A DNA stretch of 64,000 bases from Prorocentrum cordatum (lineage: Eukaryota > Sar > Dinophyceae > Prorocentrales > Prorocentraceae), in contig CAUYUJ010000359.1 of NCBI GenBank assembly GCA_963575745.1, positions 333,370 through 397,369 on the forward strand. The letters are read 5' to 3'. The notes beneath the pieces were generated by a model. The model did no database searches. It was not told the DNA's origin and was given only the letters and a program-made list of their open reading frames with translations. Position numbers and translations under genes: made by a program. Below, one piece after another: positions 9,324-21,884 of this stretch. Every line of letters begins with the position of its first letter. Positions within the stretch are counted from its first letter, which is position 1.

Positions 9324-9423
9324 TCCTCGTCCTCCTCCTCCTCGTCCCTCCTCCTCCTCTCCTCCTCCTCCTCCTCCTCCTCCTCCTCCTCCTCCTCCTC
9401 CTCCTCCTCCTCCCTCCTCCTCG
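9258..9423. repeat. (TCC/TCG)n microsatellite on plus strand
   Basis: TCC and CGTCC repeats that end in CTCGGCCTCCAGTCGG and pass straight into an inverted-repeat element. The same junction occurs in reverse at 15.99 kb. The 190 bp before it (9070-9257) is GC-rich with no recognised feature. Confidence 0.9.
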
Positions 9424-9432
9424 GCCTCCAGT

Positions 9433-9620
9433 CGGCGGCGAGGGAGGGGGGGAAGTGAGAAGGAGAATGCTTTCTCAGAAGGCGGCGGGACTTCTCAGAA
9501 GCCCTCGCGCCTTCTGTCTGAGAGGTGTTCTGTGTCTTCAACTTCTTAGAAGGCCGGGGAACTTCCGAGCCTTCTGAGAAGGCCCGACACTTCACGCTTC
9601 CCCACCCAGGCTTGCCGCCG
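9433..9620. mobile_element. Short inverted-repeat element (GGCGGCGAG family), copy A
   Basis: About 190 bp. The left end CGGCGGCGAGGGAGG plus GAAGTGAGAAGG is mirrored by a right end with CTTCTGAGAAGG and GCCGCC. The interior is full of TTCTGAGAAG palindromes. It belongs with copies at 15.79, 37.83, 48.63 and 49.38 kb. It is non-coding, a MITE-like foldback. Confidence 0.75.
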
Positions 9621-10738
9621 AAATCGAACTGACAGCGAAACTAAGACGAAGTCAGAACGAAGATAAAATCGGGTGAGGATGAATCGAGAATACCTGGGAT
9701 CTGGTGGCTCTGGAGGACGTCTCGGGCGCCGCGGTCTTCTCAGAGAGTTCGCTCTGGAACGGATTTGCCCTCGCCTTAGCCCCGTCCGACGACGACGACG
9801 ACGAGCACGAGGCGCCGCAAAATCAAAGACCGATCGAAGCCGACCGAAATCGACAGACCTTATGTCGGCGACTCCGAAAGGCGTGGCTTGCAAGGGTGTG
9901 GTCTGCGACCAGCACCCTGGTGGACACCCTGGGGGGCGGGCGGGGACCTCGATGGAGTTTCCCGCCGCGCCCCGAGGGGGCCCGACGGAGGCAGTGTCGC
10001 ACCCCCTCGGCCCCAACGGCGCCGATCGCAGACCACACTTCGGCGTAACCACTACGGCGCCGAGCATGGAGCCCAGAAGGGCGGAGCGACATGGCAACGA
10101 CTCAACTCAACCGACCCGACCAACTCAACCGCATGCAACCGTCTGCGCCGCGACCGAACCCGACCGAACCGCGAACGCCCTTGGGACGACAGCAGGCCGA
10201 ACAACGAAAACGGGGAGGGGATTGGAGGCGGCCAGGGGGTCTGAGCTGGTTGGGCCCTGGGAGACGTGGTCAAGACAAGGGGGTGAAAGCAAGTCCGCTC
10301 AACATCGGTCTGTGGACGCCTCCCGGGTTCCATCCCGATCCGTTTTTGACGACACCGAAGAGGCAACAACAAAAACTTGTCGAACCCAGAACCTCGAACC
10401 TTCCCCCCTTCCTGCTCGCTGGAACCAGTTCGGGGCAACCTCAGAACCCCCGGTCGGCTCCAAGGAGAGACTTCGAAGTTTCGAACTTCGACCTTCCAGG
10501 CCAGGCTTCTTAGGCCTCCGGGGGGATCCTTGTCGCCATGGCTGGATTCGCCTCCAATTTCTGCTCAGCATGCGCCCCCAGGGTCGACTTTTGACCCGCG
10601 GAGCCAAAGACTCGCGTCGCGGAACAAAAACACGGCGGGCAGACATACTGTTGCTTCTGCCCCTGGGGGCCCTCGCTGGGCCCCGAGACCGCCGCAGCCG
10701 GCTCGGAATGAAAAGCTGGCCCTGGTGAGTGGGTCGAG
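9621..10738. other. Unassigned intergenic sequence, no gene seen
   Basis: GC-rich sequence, open over several hundred codons in more than one frame but without motifs. It contains runs of CGACGACGACG and ACTCAACCGACCCGACC-like short repeats. I found no second copy in the window and no RNA gene. Confidence 0.4.
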
Positions 10739-10747
10739 ACCTGAGCT

Positions 10748-10902
10748 TCAGGTCGGGCATGTCCTCTTACAGGCGGATTTTGGAGGACAAATGAACAAAT
10801 CTCGAAGCATGGTCAAAAATAGTCAAAACTAGTAGAAAATCGTCCCCATATTATGTTCTGACTTTTGAATGTTCCTCCTTTCGAGAGACATTCCCGACTT
10901 AA
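10748..10902. mobile_element. MITE, AGGTCGGGC family, copy 1 with 8-bp TSD
   Basis: A 155-bp element with ends TCAGGTCGGGC and GCC-like CCCGACTTAA, i.e. inverted repeats of AGGTCGGGCATGTCC type with a T/A-rich centre (TCAAAAATAGTCAAAA). The 8-bp direct repeat CCTGAGCT flanks it at 10740-10747 and 10903-10910. Short length, TIRs and 8-bp TSDs point to a hAT-like non-autonomous transposon. Confidence 0.85.
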
Positions 10903-10984
10903 CCTGAGCTCTGCGCTCCAGGCCTCCACATCCCCGTGAGAGGAACTATACTCGCTGCTGCGGAGGGGGAGCCCCCCGATACCA

Positions 10985-11095
10985 TTAGGTCGGGCATGTC
11001 CCCCCACAGGCGGAATTTGGACGCGAAATAAAGCAGATCCCCAAAATGCTCAAACATATTCAAAAACATAAAACAAATCGTCCCCAGACTATTGC
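10985..11095. mobile_element. MITE, AGGTCGGGC family, truncated copy
   Basis: It starts TTAGGTCGGGCATGTCCC like the full copies and keeps the TCGTCCCCAGACTATT internal block, but lacks the right terminal repeat. It lies only about 80 bp from the copy at 10748. Confidence 0.75.
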
Positions 11096-11199
11096 GCACT
11101 CTGGGGCACCCTCCGGCGCGAGGGCGGGAGCCCCGAGAACCAGGCGGTCTCCAGGGCCGCGCCATGCGCTGTGATGCAGCGGGGGAGAAGTCCACAACA

Positions 11200-11360
11200 G
11201 ACCGTCCACCAGAAACCCAGCCCTGAGACCCCAGGACGTCCATTGGTTCCTGGTGTGGGAACGTCACGCCTTCCACCACAAAATCCTGAAAACCCCAGAA
11301 GCCCAGGGCACCCTGGAGGCACGCAGGGTGTTTCTTGGCATGGGTCCCCACTGCATCGCC
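11200..11360. repeat. About 155-bp dispersed repeat family, copy 1
   Basis: Shares blocks CCCCAGGACGTCCATTG, CACCCTGGAGGCA and CAGGGTGTTTCTTGGCATGG with copies at 20.82, 37.63 and 44.98 kb. Non-coding. Superfamily unknown. Confidence 0.8.
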
Positions 11361-11389
11361 GGAGCGCACAGCTTGACGTCGCTCCGGCG

Positions 11390-11515
11390 TCCACTCTCCG
11401 TGCACGTTTCGATCTCGCGCGTGTCCTTGTTGCTCGATGATCTAGGGTGCTCCTCGATGGTCCTCGCGAAATCAAGTGCACACGTCCGGGCGATGCCGAG
11501 ACAGGGGGGGAGCGG
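11390..11515. repeat. About 110-bp dispersed repeat, copy 1
   Basis: Blocks TGCTCCTCGATGGTCC and GCACACGTCCGGGCGATGCC recur at 12470-12580, and a weaker copy is at 46650-46745. No coding signal. The sequence from 11516 to 11684 holds nothing I can name. Confidence 0.65.
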
Positions 11516-11949
11516 GAGGGGGCACTCCTCCTCACACACACAGGGAGCCAAACATCCACCCTCACGATAAGCGCCCCGACGAACGAGGTTACTCAGCAGA
11601 CGCACCAAGGACTCGAGCAGGGCAGGGCTGCTGAGCAAACGCCCAGGGCCGTTTTCAATACACGCCCACTATCGGGCTTGGGGTGGTCTCTTCCCCCCTT
11701 GGGCGAAGGCGGCGGGGTTTCGCCATCCGGCCTTCTGAGAAGCCGTCTTTGCCTACACGTCGGTCTGAAGAAGTAGGTGAAACCATGGAGTAGGAAGGAT
11801 ACTCAAGTAGATTGGGTTCAAGCCCTCACAGATAATAACAACACGCAGCAAAAGCAGATCGATTCTTGAAGTAGAAAGACGCTTGAAGTAGATTGGGATC
11901 TGGGTGTCCAGAGGTACCCACTTTCAACGACGAGCGTGTGCAAAACACT

Positions 11950-12050
11950 GCTCGAAGGCGCCGAGGGCTTCTGAGAAGCCCCGCAGCCTTCGGAGACGGC
12001 CTGCCTCTCCTCGCTGCCGTTCGGCGCGCCGACGAGTTTGAAGGGGCCCT
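11950..12050. repeat. Partial GGCGGCGAG-family inverted-repeat fragment
   Basis: CGAGGGCTTCTGAGAAGCCCCGC followed by CTTCGGAGACGGCC resembles the inner and right half of the 194-bp family. Another fragment, CCGGCCTTCTGAGAAGCC, lies near 11730. The ends are eroded. Confidence 0.45.
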
Positions 12051-12276
12051 GGGACACACAAATAAATACACACAATTAAAACATATTCCCCGTATTTTTG
12101 TATATTTTGTGGGTTTTCGTTTTCCCCCCACTTCCCATATTTTTCAATATTTTCTGGGGAATCGACGATTCATTATGTCTGTGCTTTTTTTTTGTTTTCC
12201 CCTCCTGAGAGTTTGGCTTTCGGGTCATACCGCGGGTCTCTGGCGGCCGATCGGGAAGAGATCGGGGCCCCAGGCG

Positions 12277-12440
12277 CAACTGCTGGAAAGCACCCCGTGG
12301 CTGGGAGTCCGCCATGCACGGATGAAAACCTCCGAAAGCCGGGAACCTCGCAACCAGGCGCAACTGCTGGAAACCACCCTGAGGCTGGAAAACCGCCATG
12401 CACCGATGAAAAACTCCCAAAACGGCGACCCTCGAACTGG
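12277..12440. repeat. Tandem pair of about 82-bp units
   Basis: CAGGCGCAACTGCTGGAAA begins two successive units. Each continues with a CCGCCATGCACGGATGAAAA block and ends near CGACCCTCG or GGAACCTCGC. A degenerate third piece is at about 12590-12645. Non-coding. The rest of 12051-12960 is AT-rich and then very GC-rich, with no gene seen. Confidence 0.75.
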
Positions 12441-12959
12441 CCATCGCTCGGACGTCCCTTCCCCGGGCATTGTTCGATTCCGTGCGTGTCTTTTTCCGCA
12501 AGACGGCACAACACATGCTCCTCGATGGTCCCCGCCGAGACAACATGCACACGTCCGAGCGATGCCAAGCGAACCTCCGACGAAGACCTCCGAGCGCCGT
12601 GCACCGACGAGAACGTCCCAAGACCGCGAACCTCGCCGAGGAGCGCTCGACGCCGATGAGCGCTCGGGGCTCTGGCCTGCGCTCGCCCCCGGGGCGCCGT
12701 ATCCTCGCGCCCACGCCCACGGGGCGCCTCCTCCTCCTCCTCCTCCCCCTCCTCCTGCCTCTCGTAGGCGCGAGGCGCCGCCGCCTCGCGCAGGAACCCC
12801 TCGTGGGAGGCCACGTGCCCGCGCAGCCCGCACACGTGCGCGCCGCCGGCGCGCGCCGCGCCTCGGCGCCGCCCGGCGGCCAGCCGCGCGGGCGGGCGGC
12901 GGCGGCGCGGCGACGGCGGTCGGCGCGCCGCTCGGCGGGCGACCGACGACGACGAAGCC

Positions 12960-13073
12960 GACGACGATGTCGTGGTCGTCTTCGTCGTCGTGGCCATCGC
13001 ACATTCATTACCTCACCACCACCACCACCACCATCACCATCACCATCACCATCACCATCACCATCACCATCAC

Positions 13074-13126
<53 letters not shown>

Positions 13127-13462
13127 TCATCAGCATCACCACCATCATCATCAGCATCAGCAGCATCTTCAGCATCACCACCATCGTCATCACCATCATC
13201 ACCATCAACATCATCATCATCACCATCACCATCATCATCATCAGCATCATCAGTATCATCAACAGCATCATTATCAACATCAGGATCATCAACATCAGTA
13301 TCATCAGCTTCTTCATTACCATCATCGTCGTCGCCATCGCCATCGCCATATGGCCATCATCATCACCATCTGCACTATCGATATCACCACCACCCCATCA
13401 TCGTCACATTCGTCATCGGCAGCGTCGTCGTCACCGCAATCATCATTACCACCATCATCAAT

Positions 13463-13527
<65 letters not shown>

Positions 13528-13640
13528 CAGCATCATCATGCTCATCAACACCACTATCATCAACATCAACATCATCATCACCATCAGCAACATCACCTTC
13601 ATTAACACATCAACATCATCATCGTCTTTATCGATGCAAC
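12960..13640. repeat. (ATC)n/(CAT)n then (GAT)n microsatellite block
   Basis: CAC/CAT/ATC repeats switch to GAT near 13462-13526, so the block folds back on itself in part. Open frames give poly-His, Ile, Ser or Asp. The 13641-13985 segment that follows is unique-looking, with a CTGGACCAGGCTCAGGAGGCGCAT block related to 29.05 and 44.64 kb. Confidence 0.9.
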
Positions 13641-14265
13641 ACGTCCGCGTCGCGGCCCTCGTCCGCTCGACGGCAGCGACGGCGACAAGCGACAACCGCG
13701 ACGGCCACGACGACGACGGCGCACAATGCAACGACGACGACGACTTCCCGGACCTTTCCTGGAGTGTGTTCTGGACCAGGCTCAGGAGGCGCATCTGGCC
13801 GTCGGGACGAGGGTGCCACAGGAGGCCCAGTGACATCCAAAAACCCCAGTCCCCGATTCTGGGCGACGACAGCATCGCTGTAGATGTCGTCCTCGCAATC
13901 ATCGTCACCCAAGATTGCGGGCCGAAGATCAACGACGTCATCCAAGATCGCGGACTATCTCCTAAGTATGGGTTTTATTGTTAGTGTGACGCCTCCGCCC
14001 CCTCCCGCCATCTCCATCTCAGATCTCCCACGCTCAGATCCAATCAAATACAGATGCAATCATGCTCAGGTTAATCTCTCGCTCGCTCTCTCTCTTCCTC
14101 GTTTTCCCTCACCCTTAATCTCTCTCTCTCTCTCTTTCTCTCTTTCTGCCTCCCCCGCCTCAACTCCTGTCTTCGTTAACAACTCCTCCCTGTCGCACCC
14201 CGAGACGTGTCGGCAGGGCGTGCCAAGCGTTTCGCCGGAGCCTTCCTCTCCATTCATGATGCTGA

Positions 14266-14700
14266 AGCTTGGAACTTGCGACAGCTTCACGGATAGAGGG
14301 GGATGGCGGTTCCTTTTCTAATTGTGGCCCCCGCCATATCACCGCGTACGTTCGGCTGACAAAGTTGCAAGCGTTTCATGGATGGAAGGCGGCTCTTTCT
14401 CAAATTGTACCCCTTGCCTTAGCGCCGCACGCACTCGTCTTAAAATATTGCAAGAGCTTCAAGAATGAAAGCGGTTCCTTTTTGAACATGTGGCTCTTGC
14501 CTTAGCGCCGCACGAATTCGTCTGAAAGGTTGCAAGAGCTTCACGGATGGAGGGCGGGTGGTTTTCAAAATGTGGTTCTCGCCTTCTCGCCGCGCAGATT
14601 CGTCTTCACAGTTTCCAAGAGTTGCACGGATGGAGGGTGGTTCCTTTTCAACATATGGCTCTCGCCGTAGCGCCGCGCACATTCGTGTTAGAAAGAATTT
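14266..14700. repeat. Minisatellite, five units of about 84 bp
   Basis: Units start near 14273, 14365, 14448, 14532 and 14616. Conserved blocks are TTGCAAGAGCTTCACGGATGG, a GGTTCCTTTTCAA block, and CTCGCCTTAGCGCCGCAC. No frame is kept across units, so it is not a repeat protein. Confidence 0.8.
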
Positions 14701-14739
14701 GTTTTCTTCTAGTATTCGTATGGTTGTGCTTGCAGAAAT

Positions 14740-14890
14740 GGTGATCTGGCACGATTTGATATTGTCAGGAACCAGCGGTCACTCTGATTCGCGGTGAGGA
14801 AGTCCCAAGAATGGTTTCTAGCACGACCTAGGATCGTCAAGGCGCAACAGTCACGTTGATCCGCGGCGTTCAGGTCCCAAGAACAGCGTC
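14740..14890. repeat. Two units of about 72 bp
   Basis: Two similar units start at CTGGCACGATTTGATATTGTC and CTAGCACGACCTAGGATCGTC and share the block GTCCCAAGAA. The sequence from 14891 to 15786 contains no feature I can support. Confidence 0.6.
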
Positions 14891-15786
14891 TTGTCTCGAT
14901 GCAGGACTATCAGACGGATGTCTGGCGATGGGGCACTTCTCAAGAACAGAAATTCTTGCAGGGATTTGTGAAGAGGCAGCTCGGAAGGATGGTTTGTAGC
15001 AACCTCACTGGTGCGTCTTAAACTTGTACTGGTCCTTCTCCGCCTCCTCTTCATCTTCCTCCCCCCCATTCTCGCCCTCCTGTTCATTTGCCTCCAAACA
15101 ATTCATCCTCTCAATACTTTGTAATGAAAGCCTGCACAGTTAAACCGCTGACTTCTGTTTCAATGGCTTGGGGGTTGTGGCGTCAGCTCGACGAAACACA
15201 AGCACTCCATCGGCCGCACGACGAGTCTCGGGAAACCACTATGCAATCTTCCCTCAACGCCCCTGCCCGCGCCCTCCAGCAAACGCCGCTGAGTCTGGCA
15301 CCTTCCGCCGCCTCGACGAACAAGCGAGCAACATCCACCACGTACTGGAAGCCGGTGACGCCGGTCACCTGGCACTCGAACCTGCGCCCTAGTATCGCGG
15401 CCTGCGATGGGGTGGTGCTGAATTGCTTGCTGCAATGCCAACATAATCACAAGCAAACATTTCCTAAGGCACCGGCGTGTCGGGTCGCAGTCAGTTAGTA
15501 GTGCCATTCCCCGTGATAGAAGCTATCTTGTGCGGTTCGAACTTTACTTATTCACATCAAACACAATTAAGAGAGTTGCGCAAGCACTGTGATTGCTTGG
15601 GCTACAACGTTTTTCCACCCGCTGCCCCTTTAGTTGCAGAGAGGATCTACGCGACATTTGAAGACGAGGCTGATCTCGAAGAGTTGTGCCCTCCCACCAG
15701 GGGCCATTGGAAGGGCCGTGCCGAATGCGACCACGCGAAACAAACTGGACAGGGACAATTAAAAAGACTGCTTTCTCCACGCCTGT

Positions 15787-15989
15787 CGGCGTCGAGCGAG
15801 TGGGGGAAGTGAGAAGGAGGCCTTCTCAGAAGGCTCGGAAGAGCCCGGCCTTGTGACAAGTTGTCTAAGCCTTCCCCGAAAACGCAACAACAACAACAAC
15901 TCCTCAGAAGGCGCGAGCGCTTCTGAGAAATCCCGCCGCCTTCTGAGAAGGCCTTCTCCTTCTCACTTCCCCCCCTTCGCTCGCCGCCG
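15787..15989. mobile_element. Short inverted-repeat element (GGCGGCGAG family), copy B
   Basis: About 203 bp. Left GGGGGAAGTGAGAAGGAGGCC and right GGCCTTCTCCTTCTCACTTCC are near-perfect inverted copies. A short CAACAACAACAACAA run sits inside. The right end GCTCGCCGCCGACTGGAGGC runs directly into GGA repeats, mirroring copy A. Confidence 0.85.
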
Positions 15990-15994
15990 ACTGG

Positions 15995-16133
15995 AGGCCG
16001 AGGAGGAGGAGAAGGAAGAGGAGGAGGGGGAGGGGGAGGGGGAGGGGGAGGGGGAGGAGGAGGAGGAGGAGGAGGAGGAGGCGGAGGAGGAGGGGGAGGA
16101 GGAGGAGGAGGAGGAGGAGGAGGAGGACGAAGA
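15995..16133. repeat. (GGA)n microsatellite
   Basis: GGA/GGGGGA repeats directly downstream of inverted-repeat copy B. They end at a partial element terminus CCCCCCTCGCTTGCCGCCGAG (16138-16158). Confidence 0.9.
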
Positions 16134-16376
16134 CTTCCCCCCCTCGCTTGCCGCCGAGTCTGGGCCGCTGCCTGCGGCCTCGCGGCCTCGACGGCGACGG
16201 CGACGAACAAAGAGTACTATTGATTTTTTCCCCTAACAGAAATAATTCGCTGAGCAATTAATGCTGTAGCTGTACTGTAGGGTGCTACAGTAAATAATTC
16301 GCTGAGCAATTAATGCTGTAGCTGTAGCTGTAGCTGTAGCTGCGACGAAGCTTTCGCGCGGCGTTTTTTCTGTTTT

Positions 16377-17632
<1,256 letters not shown>

Positions 17633-17633
17633 T

Positions 17634-18250
17634 TTGTTTCCTGGCCCAGACCTCTCGCATCGTAAATAAAAACAAAACAAAAAAAAACAACACAGGAAAC
17701 AAAAACACACAATTCCTTTCTAACCCTTGACATTCCAAATTAAATTCCTTTCTAACTCCTTTTTCCGTCCTGGCCCAAACCTCTCGGCGTCGTAAAAAAA
17801 AAAGGAAACGAAAAACAACCCCAAAAAACGAAATTCCTTTCTAACTCTTGAAATTCCTGATTAAATCCCTTTCTAACTCATTTTTCCTTCCTGGCCCAGA
17901 CCTCTCGGCGTCTTTAAAAAAGCAAAACAAAACAAACAACCCCAAAAAAGAAATTCCTTGCTTGCTAACTCTTGAATTTCCTTATCAAATTCCTTTCTAA
18001 CTCGTTTTTTCCTTCCTGGCTCAGACCTCTCGGCGTCGTACAAAAAAGCAAAACACCAAAACAACCCAAAAAACAAAATTCCTTTCTAACTCTTGAATTT
18101 CCTTATCGAATTCCTTTCTAACTCCTTTTTCCCTTCCTGGCCCTGGCTTCCTCGGGCAATTCGGACTCGATTGTCTTTGAGGTTCAGAACTATCTCTGGT
18201 ATTCAAATTCCTTTCTAACTCAGGAAATTCCTTATCAATTTCCTTTCTAA
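17634..18250 (-). repeat. Inverted tandem array, about 5 units
   Basis: Reverse-complement units (CCAGACCTCTCGGCGTCGT, AACTCCTTTTTCC, AATTCCTTTCTAACTC) end near 17652, 17780, 17902, 18027 and a degenerate 18140. Confidence 0.85.
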
Positions 18251-18477
18251 CTTCCCAACTCAATAGAAATGCATAACCAAAATGCTCTTGGCAATATTTC
18301 GAGCCTACATTATTAATTCCCGACACAATTATTGATGTAATTGCATACAGTGCGCACTACAGAAATAATTCAGAAACCAATTAAAGCTGTACTGTAACCA
18401 AAAAAATCAATGGTATCTGCTTCTGCGCGCCCACTTCCCAGTAGTTTCGATTTCGGAACTTGTCGACACGCGAACGT

Positions 18478-19497
18478 CTTTTTTATTCGGCGTTTCGACA
18501 TTGAGCGGAAGGGGGGGGGAGGGGGGGCTCTGGCTCTGGAGCTCTGCTTAGTGCGAGCGTTTGCGACAGTGCGTCCAATGGGGGCTCCACCTGCCTGAAA
18601 CAGGCGCCAAGAACAGCCAAGATCTACCCCACGGGGGGGGAGGGGGGGGGGGTGCGAGGGCCCGCACCGATCGGCAAAACAATGAATAAGAAAACGATCA
18701 CCACACGTCGACACGTGTCGAAATATGTCGAATTGTCTCGACAACCTATTTGAATTACAGAGACAAGCCTTGCAGTACACTCATTCTTCACTGCATTGTG
18801 CAGAAAAGAAACAAATGTTGCCGCAGGAGCCCGATTATAACACTGATTGCATTCGACTCCGCACGCGGACATTTCTTCGTCGCCAGTCGCACTGCAAAGT
18901 CTCACTGCAACGCCGTAAATTATCCCAGTGCGACCCTACCTAGGAGTTGGAACCCCTAGAAAAGCAGCATTAGTAGTAACAGTAACGCTAAGCTAAAGCT
19001 AAGCTAAAGCTAAGCTATAGCTAAGACACAGCAAAGCTAAAGCTAAGCTAAAGCTAAGCTAGAGCTAAGCTAAAGCTAAGCTAAAGCTAAGCTAAAGCTG
19101 AGCAACAGCTACGCTAAAGCTAAGCTAAAGCTGAGCAGCAGCTAAGCTAAAGCTAAGCTACAGCTAAGCTAAATATAAGCTAAAGCTAAGCTGAAGCTAA
19201 GCTAAAGCTAAACTAAAGCTAAGCTAAAGCTAAGCTAAAGCTAAGCTAAAGCTAAGCTAAAGCTAAGCTAAAGCTAAGCTAAAGCTAAGCTAAAGCTAAG
19301 CTAAAGCTAAGCTAAGCTAAAGCTAAGCTAAAGCTAAGCTAAAGCTAAGCTAAAGCTAAAGCTAAAGCTCCCAGGGGACTGGGGGGAACCGCTCCCAGGG
19401 GACTGGGGGAACCGCCCGGGGCGATTTCCACTGCCCGGCCCCTTTAAGCTAAGAGAGTAAGAACCCTTCTAGGCAGAGCCTAGGTAGGGAAAAGAAA
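18478..19497 (+). mobile_element. Satellite-bearing composite repeat, copy 1
   Basis: The left module (CGGCGTTTCGACATTG, CAGCCAAGATCTACCCCAC, GCCGATCGGCAAAA) and the right module (GGGGGAACCGCCCGG, AGAACCCTTCTAGGCAGAGC) match 30.54-31.50 kb closely. Between them lies a tandem AAGCT array. CCCTACCTAGG at 18939 and CCTAGGTAGGG at 19482 form an 11-bp perfect inverted repeat around the array, perhaps the ends of an inner element. No coding potential. Confidence 0.7.
18985..19372. repeat. (AAGCTAAAGCT)n tandem array, about 390 bp
   Basis: Near-perfect repeats of TAAGCTAAAGC. AAGCTT-like symmetry gives many small palindromes (AGCT). A related array is at 31136-31370. Confidence 0.95.
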
Positions 19498-19499
19498 CA

Positions 19500-20340
19500 T
19501 CCGCTGGGCGCGAAGTAAATGGGGGGCGATCAGGGGGGATGGGGGGGGAGAAAGGTGCACTTTTCGGGCCCTGAACGCCCTCTTCTGGGCCCTGAAGGTC
19601 TCACTTATCGGGGGCGCGCAACCATGGATCGAGGGGAGGCTCCCTCAAATGCGGCCAGTGCCGCCTCGCTCGGCGGCGGAAATCCGCGATTTCCTACGGG
19701 AACGGGACCTGTCGCTAGTCCACGCCCCCTCGATCCATGTGTGCGATCGCCTGGACTGAGGGGGCCCAGAGGGCCCCTTTTCTGCAGCCCACGCTGCCCC
19801 CCCCCCCCCCCCTGTTGTCGCCCCCCCCATTACGCGTGGCCCGAATCCACCACGGCCCGTCGCCCCGGGGCACGGCGCTGGCCGAGCAGCCTGCCTGGCC
19901 ACCAGGGCCACCCGCCGATCACCGCGCGCCTGGCCAAAGACATCACACGTGCCGACCACGGCGACCCCCCGACCAAGGGCGGATGGACCCCAACTACTTC
20001 CATGACCTTGCTCAGGGCACCTGGCCACATCGAACACACTTCTACACTGTGAAAACTCTCCTGTGCTTTTGCTCGAGGAGGGGGGGGGGCTCGGAAAGGC
20101 AAGGCACACGCGATCCGCCGCATCACCCTAACCTCCGGCTGCCCAGCGCATGCAACCTCCCCTAGGCCTGCCGGGCCGATGCAACAAGTATCCCGACCGC
20201 GGGCAACGAGGCGAATGCATGTGTCACGCAATCTGAACTCTTCCACGTCTGAGCGCTTCCCCCTCCTCCTCCCCCGCGCGGCCGCCCTCGTCCTGTCTCC
20301 TTCCTCTCGCACGCCGGACAGTTCGCCTTTCGGTTGCCCC
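19500..20340. other. Unassigned GC-rich region, no gene
   Basis: Contains GGGCCCTGAA repeats (19566-19600) that resemble 50.30-50.37 kb, a C13 run near 19799, and open frames without motifs. No homology to a known protein is evident by eye. Confidence 0.35.
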
Positions 20341-20352
20341 GAGTAGCCGCAC

Positions 20353-20512
20353 GCTGGAGGAGGAGGAGGAGGAGGAGGAGGAGGAGGAGGAGGAGGAGGA
20401 GGAGGAGGAGGAGGAGGAGGAGGGAGGAGGAGGAGGATGATGATGATGATGAGGAGGAGGAGGAGGAGGAGAGGGAGGAGGAGGAGGAGAAGGAGGAGGA
20501 GCGGATTGCCTC
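20353..20512. repeat. (GGA)n microsatellite with short GAT insert
   Basis: GGA repeats interrupted by GATGATGATGATGAT. Frames across it are low complexity. Confidence 0.95.
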
Positions 20513-20815
20513 TGCCCCACCGCCGGCGAGAAAGCGTGTCACGGAGTCCGTGCATGCGTCACGCGCCGTGGCGAGCTCGCTCTCTGAGGATGCCGCCCCG
20601 AGGCGCAGCCTCTCCAGGAGGTTGCGCCCCGTGAGCAGAGCGGGCAAGTGCAGCGGAGGCCAGTCCACACGCTGGCTTCGCGAAAGAACATCGACGCCAA
20701 GGCATCTGATCAATCCGTCTGGCACTTCCACTCCAGACTTCCTCCTGCGGTCTCCTCTCGGTGTCATCCGCTTGTACAACATCCTACCAAATTATATCCT
20801 TTCTCGGCAGTCCGT

Positions 20816-21232
20816 CCAAGAATTCACCCCTTCCACAAGAAACCCGACCCTGAGACCCCAGGACGTCCATTGATTTCTGCCGTGGGAGCGTCGCGCTCTC
20901 CATCGCAAAACCATCGAAACCCCAGAAACCAGGAGAGCCCTGAATCGAATCGACAAGTCGGATCGGCGATCGGAATGAATCGGGTCGACGGATATCGGCA
21001 GCCGAGTCGGGAGAAGTCGAATCGGCAGACATCGGCAGGCTAGTAGGCTTCCACTGAGAAATCAGATCCCAATTCGGAATCCGAAATCGAATCGAATCGG
21101 AATCGGAATCCGTCGAAACCGAATCGAATCGAGTCGGCGGAATCGAAATGAGCCCTGATAAACCCAGGGCACCCTGGAGGCAAGCAGGGTGTTTCTTGGC
21201 ATGGGCCTCTCCTGTAAGCAGGGCCCCGAACC
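20816..21232. repeat. 155-bp family copy 2, split by an about 230-bp insertion
   Basis: The two halves of the family (GACCCCAGGACGTCCATTG ... GAAACC and AAACCCAGGGCACCCTGGAGG ...) are separated by 20925-21155, a block of GAATCG/CGGAATC short repeats. AAACC occurs on both sides, consistent with a 5-bp target duplication. Confidence 0.65.
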
Positions 21233-21337
21233 GAGCCGAGCCGCGGCAGGCAGAGCTGCAGCACGCAGCTTCCCAAGACCGGTGCGCACACAACAACGGC
21301 CCAAGAGCACGCGCGTGACCCAAAACGACTGGGTCAA

Positions 21338-21502
21338 CACAGTCGATGACCCAATCCTCAGAACGTGTGTTAGCGCCAACGTGTGTTTGCCCACTGAGGC
21401 CCTTCACTACGACGAAGGCGATGTGATGATCAACTGGTTGGGTTGAACGGGGTAAACACACATTGGTCTAACACACGTCCTGAGGATCATCGACGCAGCC
21501 AC
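21338..21502. repeat. Inverted-repeat (foldback) element, copy 1
   Basis: Left arm GTCGATGACCCAATCCTCAG / ACGTGTGTTAG pairs with the right arm ...CTAACACACGTCCTGAGG / ATCATCGAC, about 50-bp arms with a roughly 50-bp loop. A diverged relative is at 45712-46075. Confidence 0.65.
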
Positions 21503-21884
21503 AGAGTCCCTCCCAAATGCCTCGTCATGGCCCGAAATTGACCAAAAGGATGCCCGGTCGCGAGATATGGCCGTACATGCCGAATGCGACTCTCGCTCTC
21601 AGAAGCAAGACAGAGAGAACTGTGCTGGCCAAAATGTTTTGCCTGTCGCCTGCTGTGCTGTCCACGAGGACCCACGATGGCTCCAAGCGTGCCGCCAGAA
21701 GCCCCCGAATGTCCCGCTTACCCCAAGGTTGCTCCTGGAGGCCACGAGGTGCCCCCCAAACAGTCCAACTCTGCAGGAACGCCCAATGTTGCCTGCCGAC
21801 CCTCCGCCTACGTTGGCAAAGAGGGGGTCCTACCAATGCCGACCCGGCGACATAACGCGGTGGCTTACGCGGGACGCCAACGAA

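Noticed and set aside
7537-9599. Frames of 420-520 aa across the 8.3-9.1 kb microsatellite
   Set aside because: Low-complexity translations that join the repeat with unrelated flanks, including antisense LINE4 sequence.
9673-10728. 351-aa plus-strand frame as a host gene
   Set aside because: No motif; rich in Arg/Pro/Thr as GC-rich random sequence gives; overlaps a MITE target and other long frames.
12470-13984. 500-aa frames ending in poly-Ser, poly-Met or poly-His
   Set aside because: Produced by ATC/GAT microsatellites; three frames are open together.
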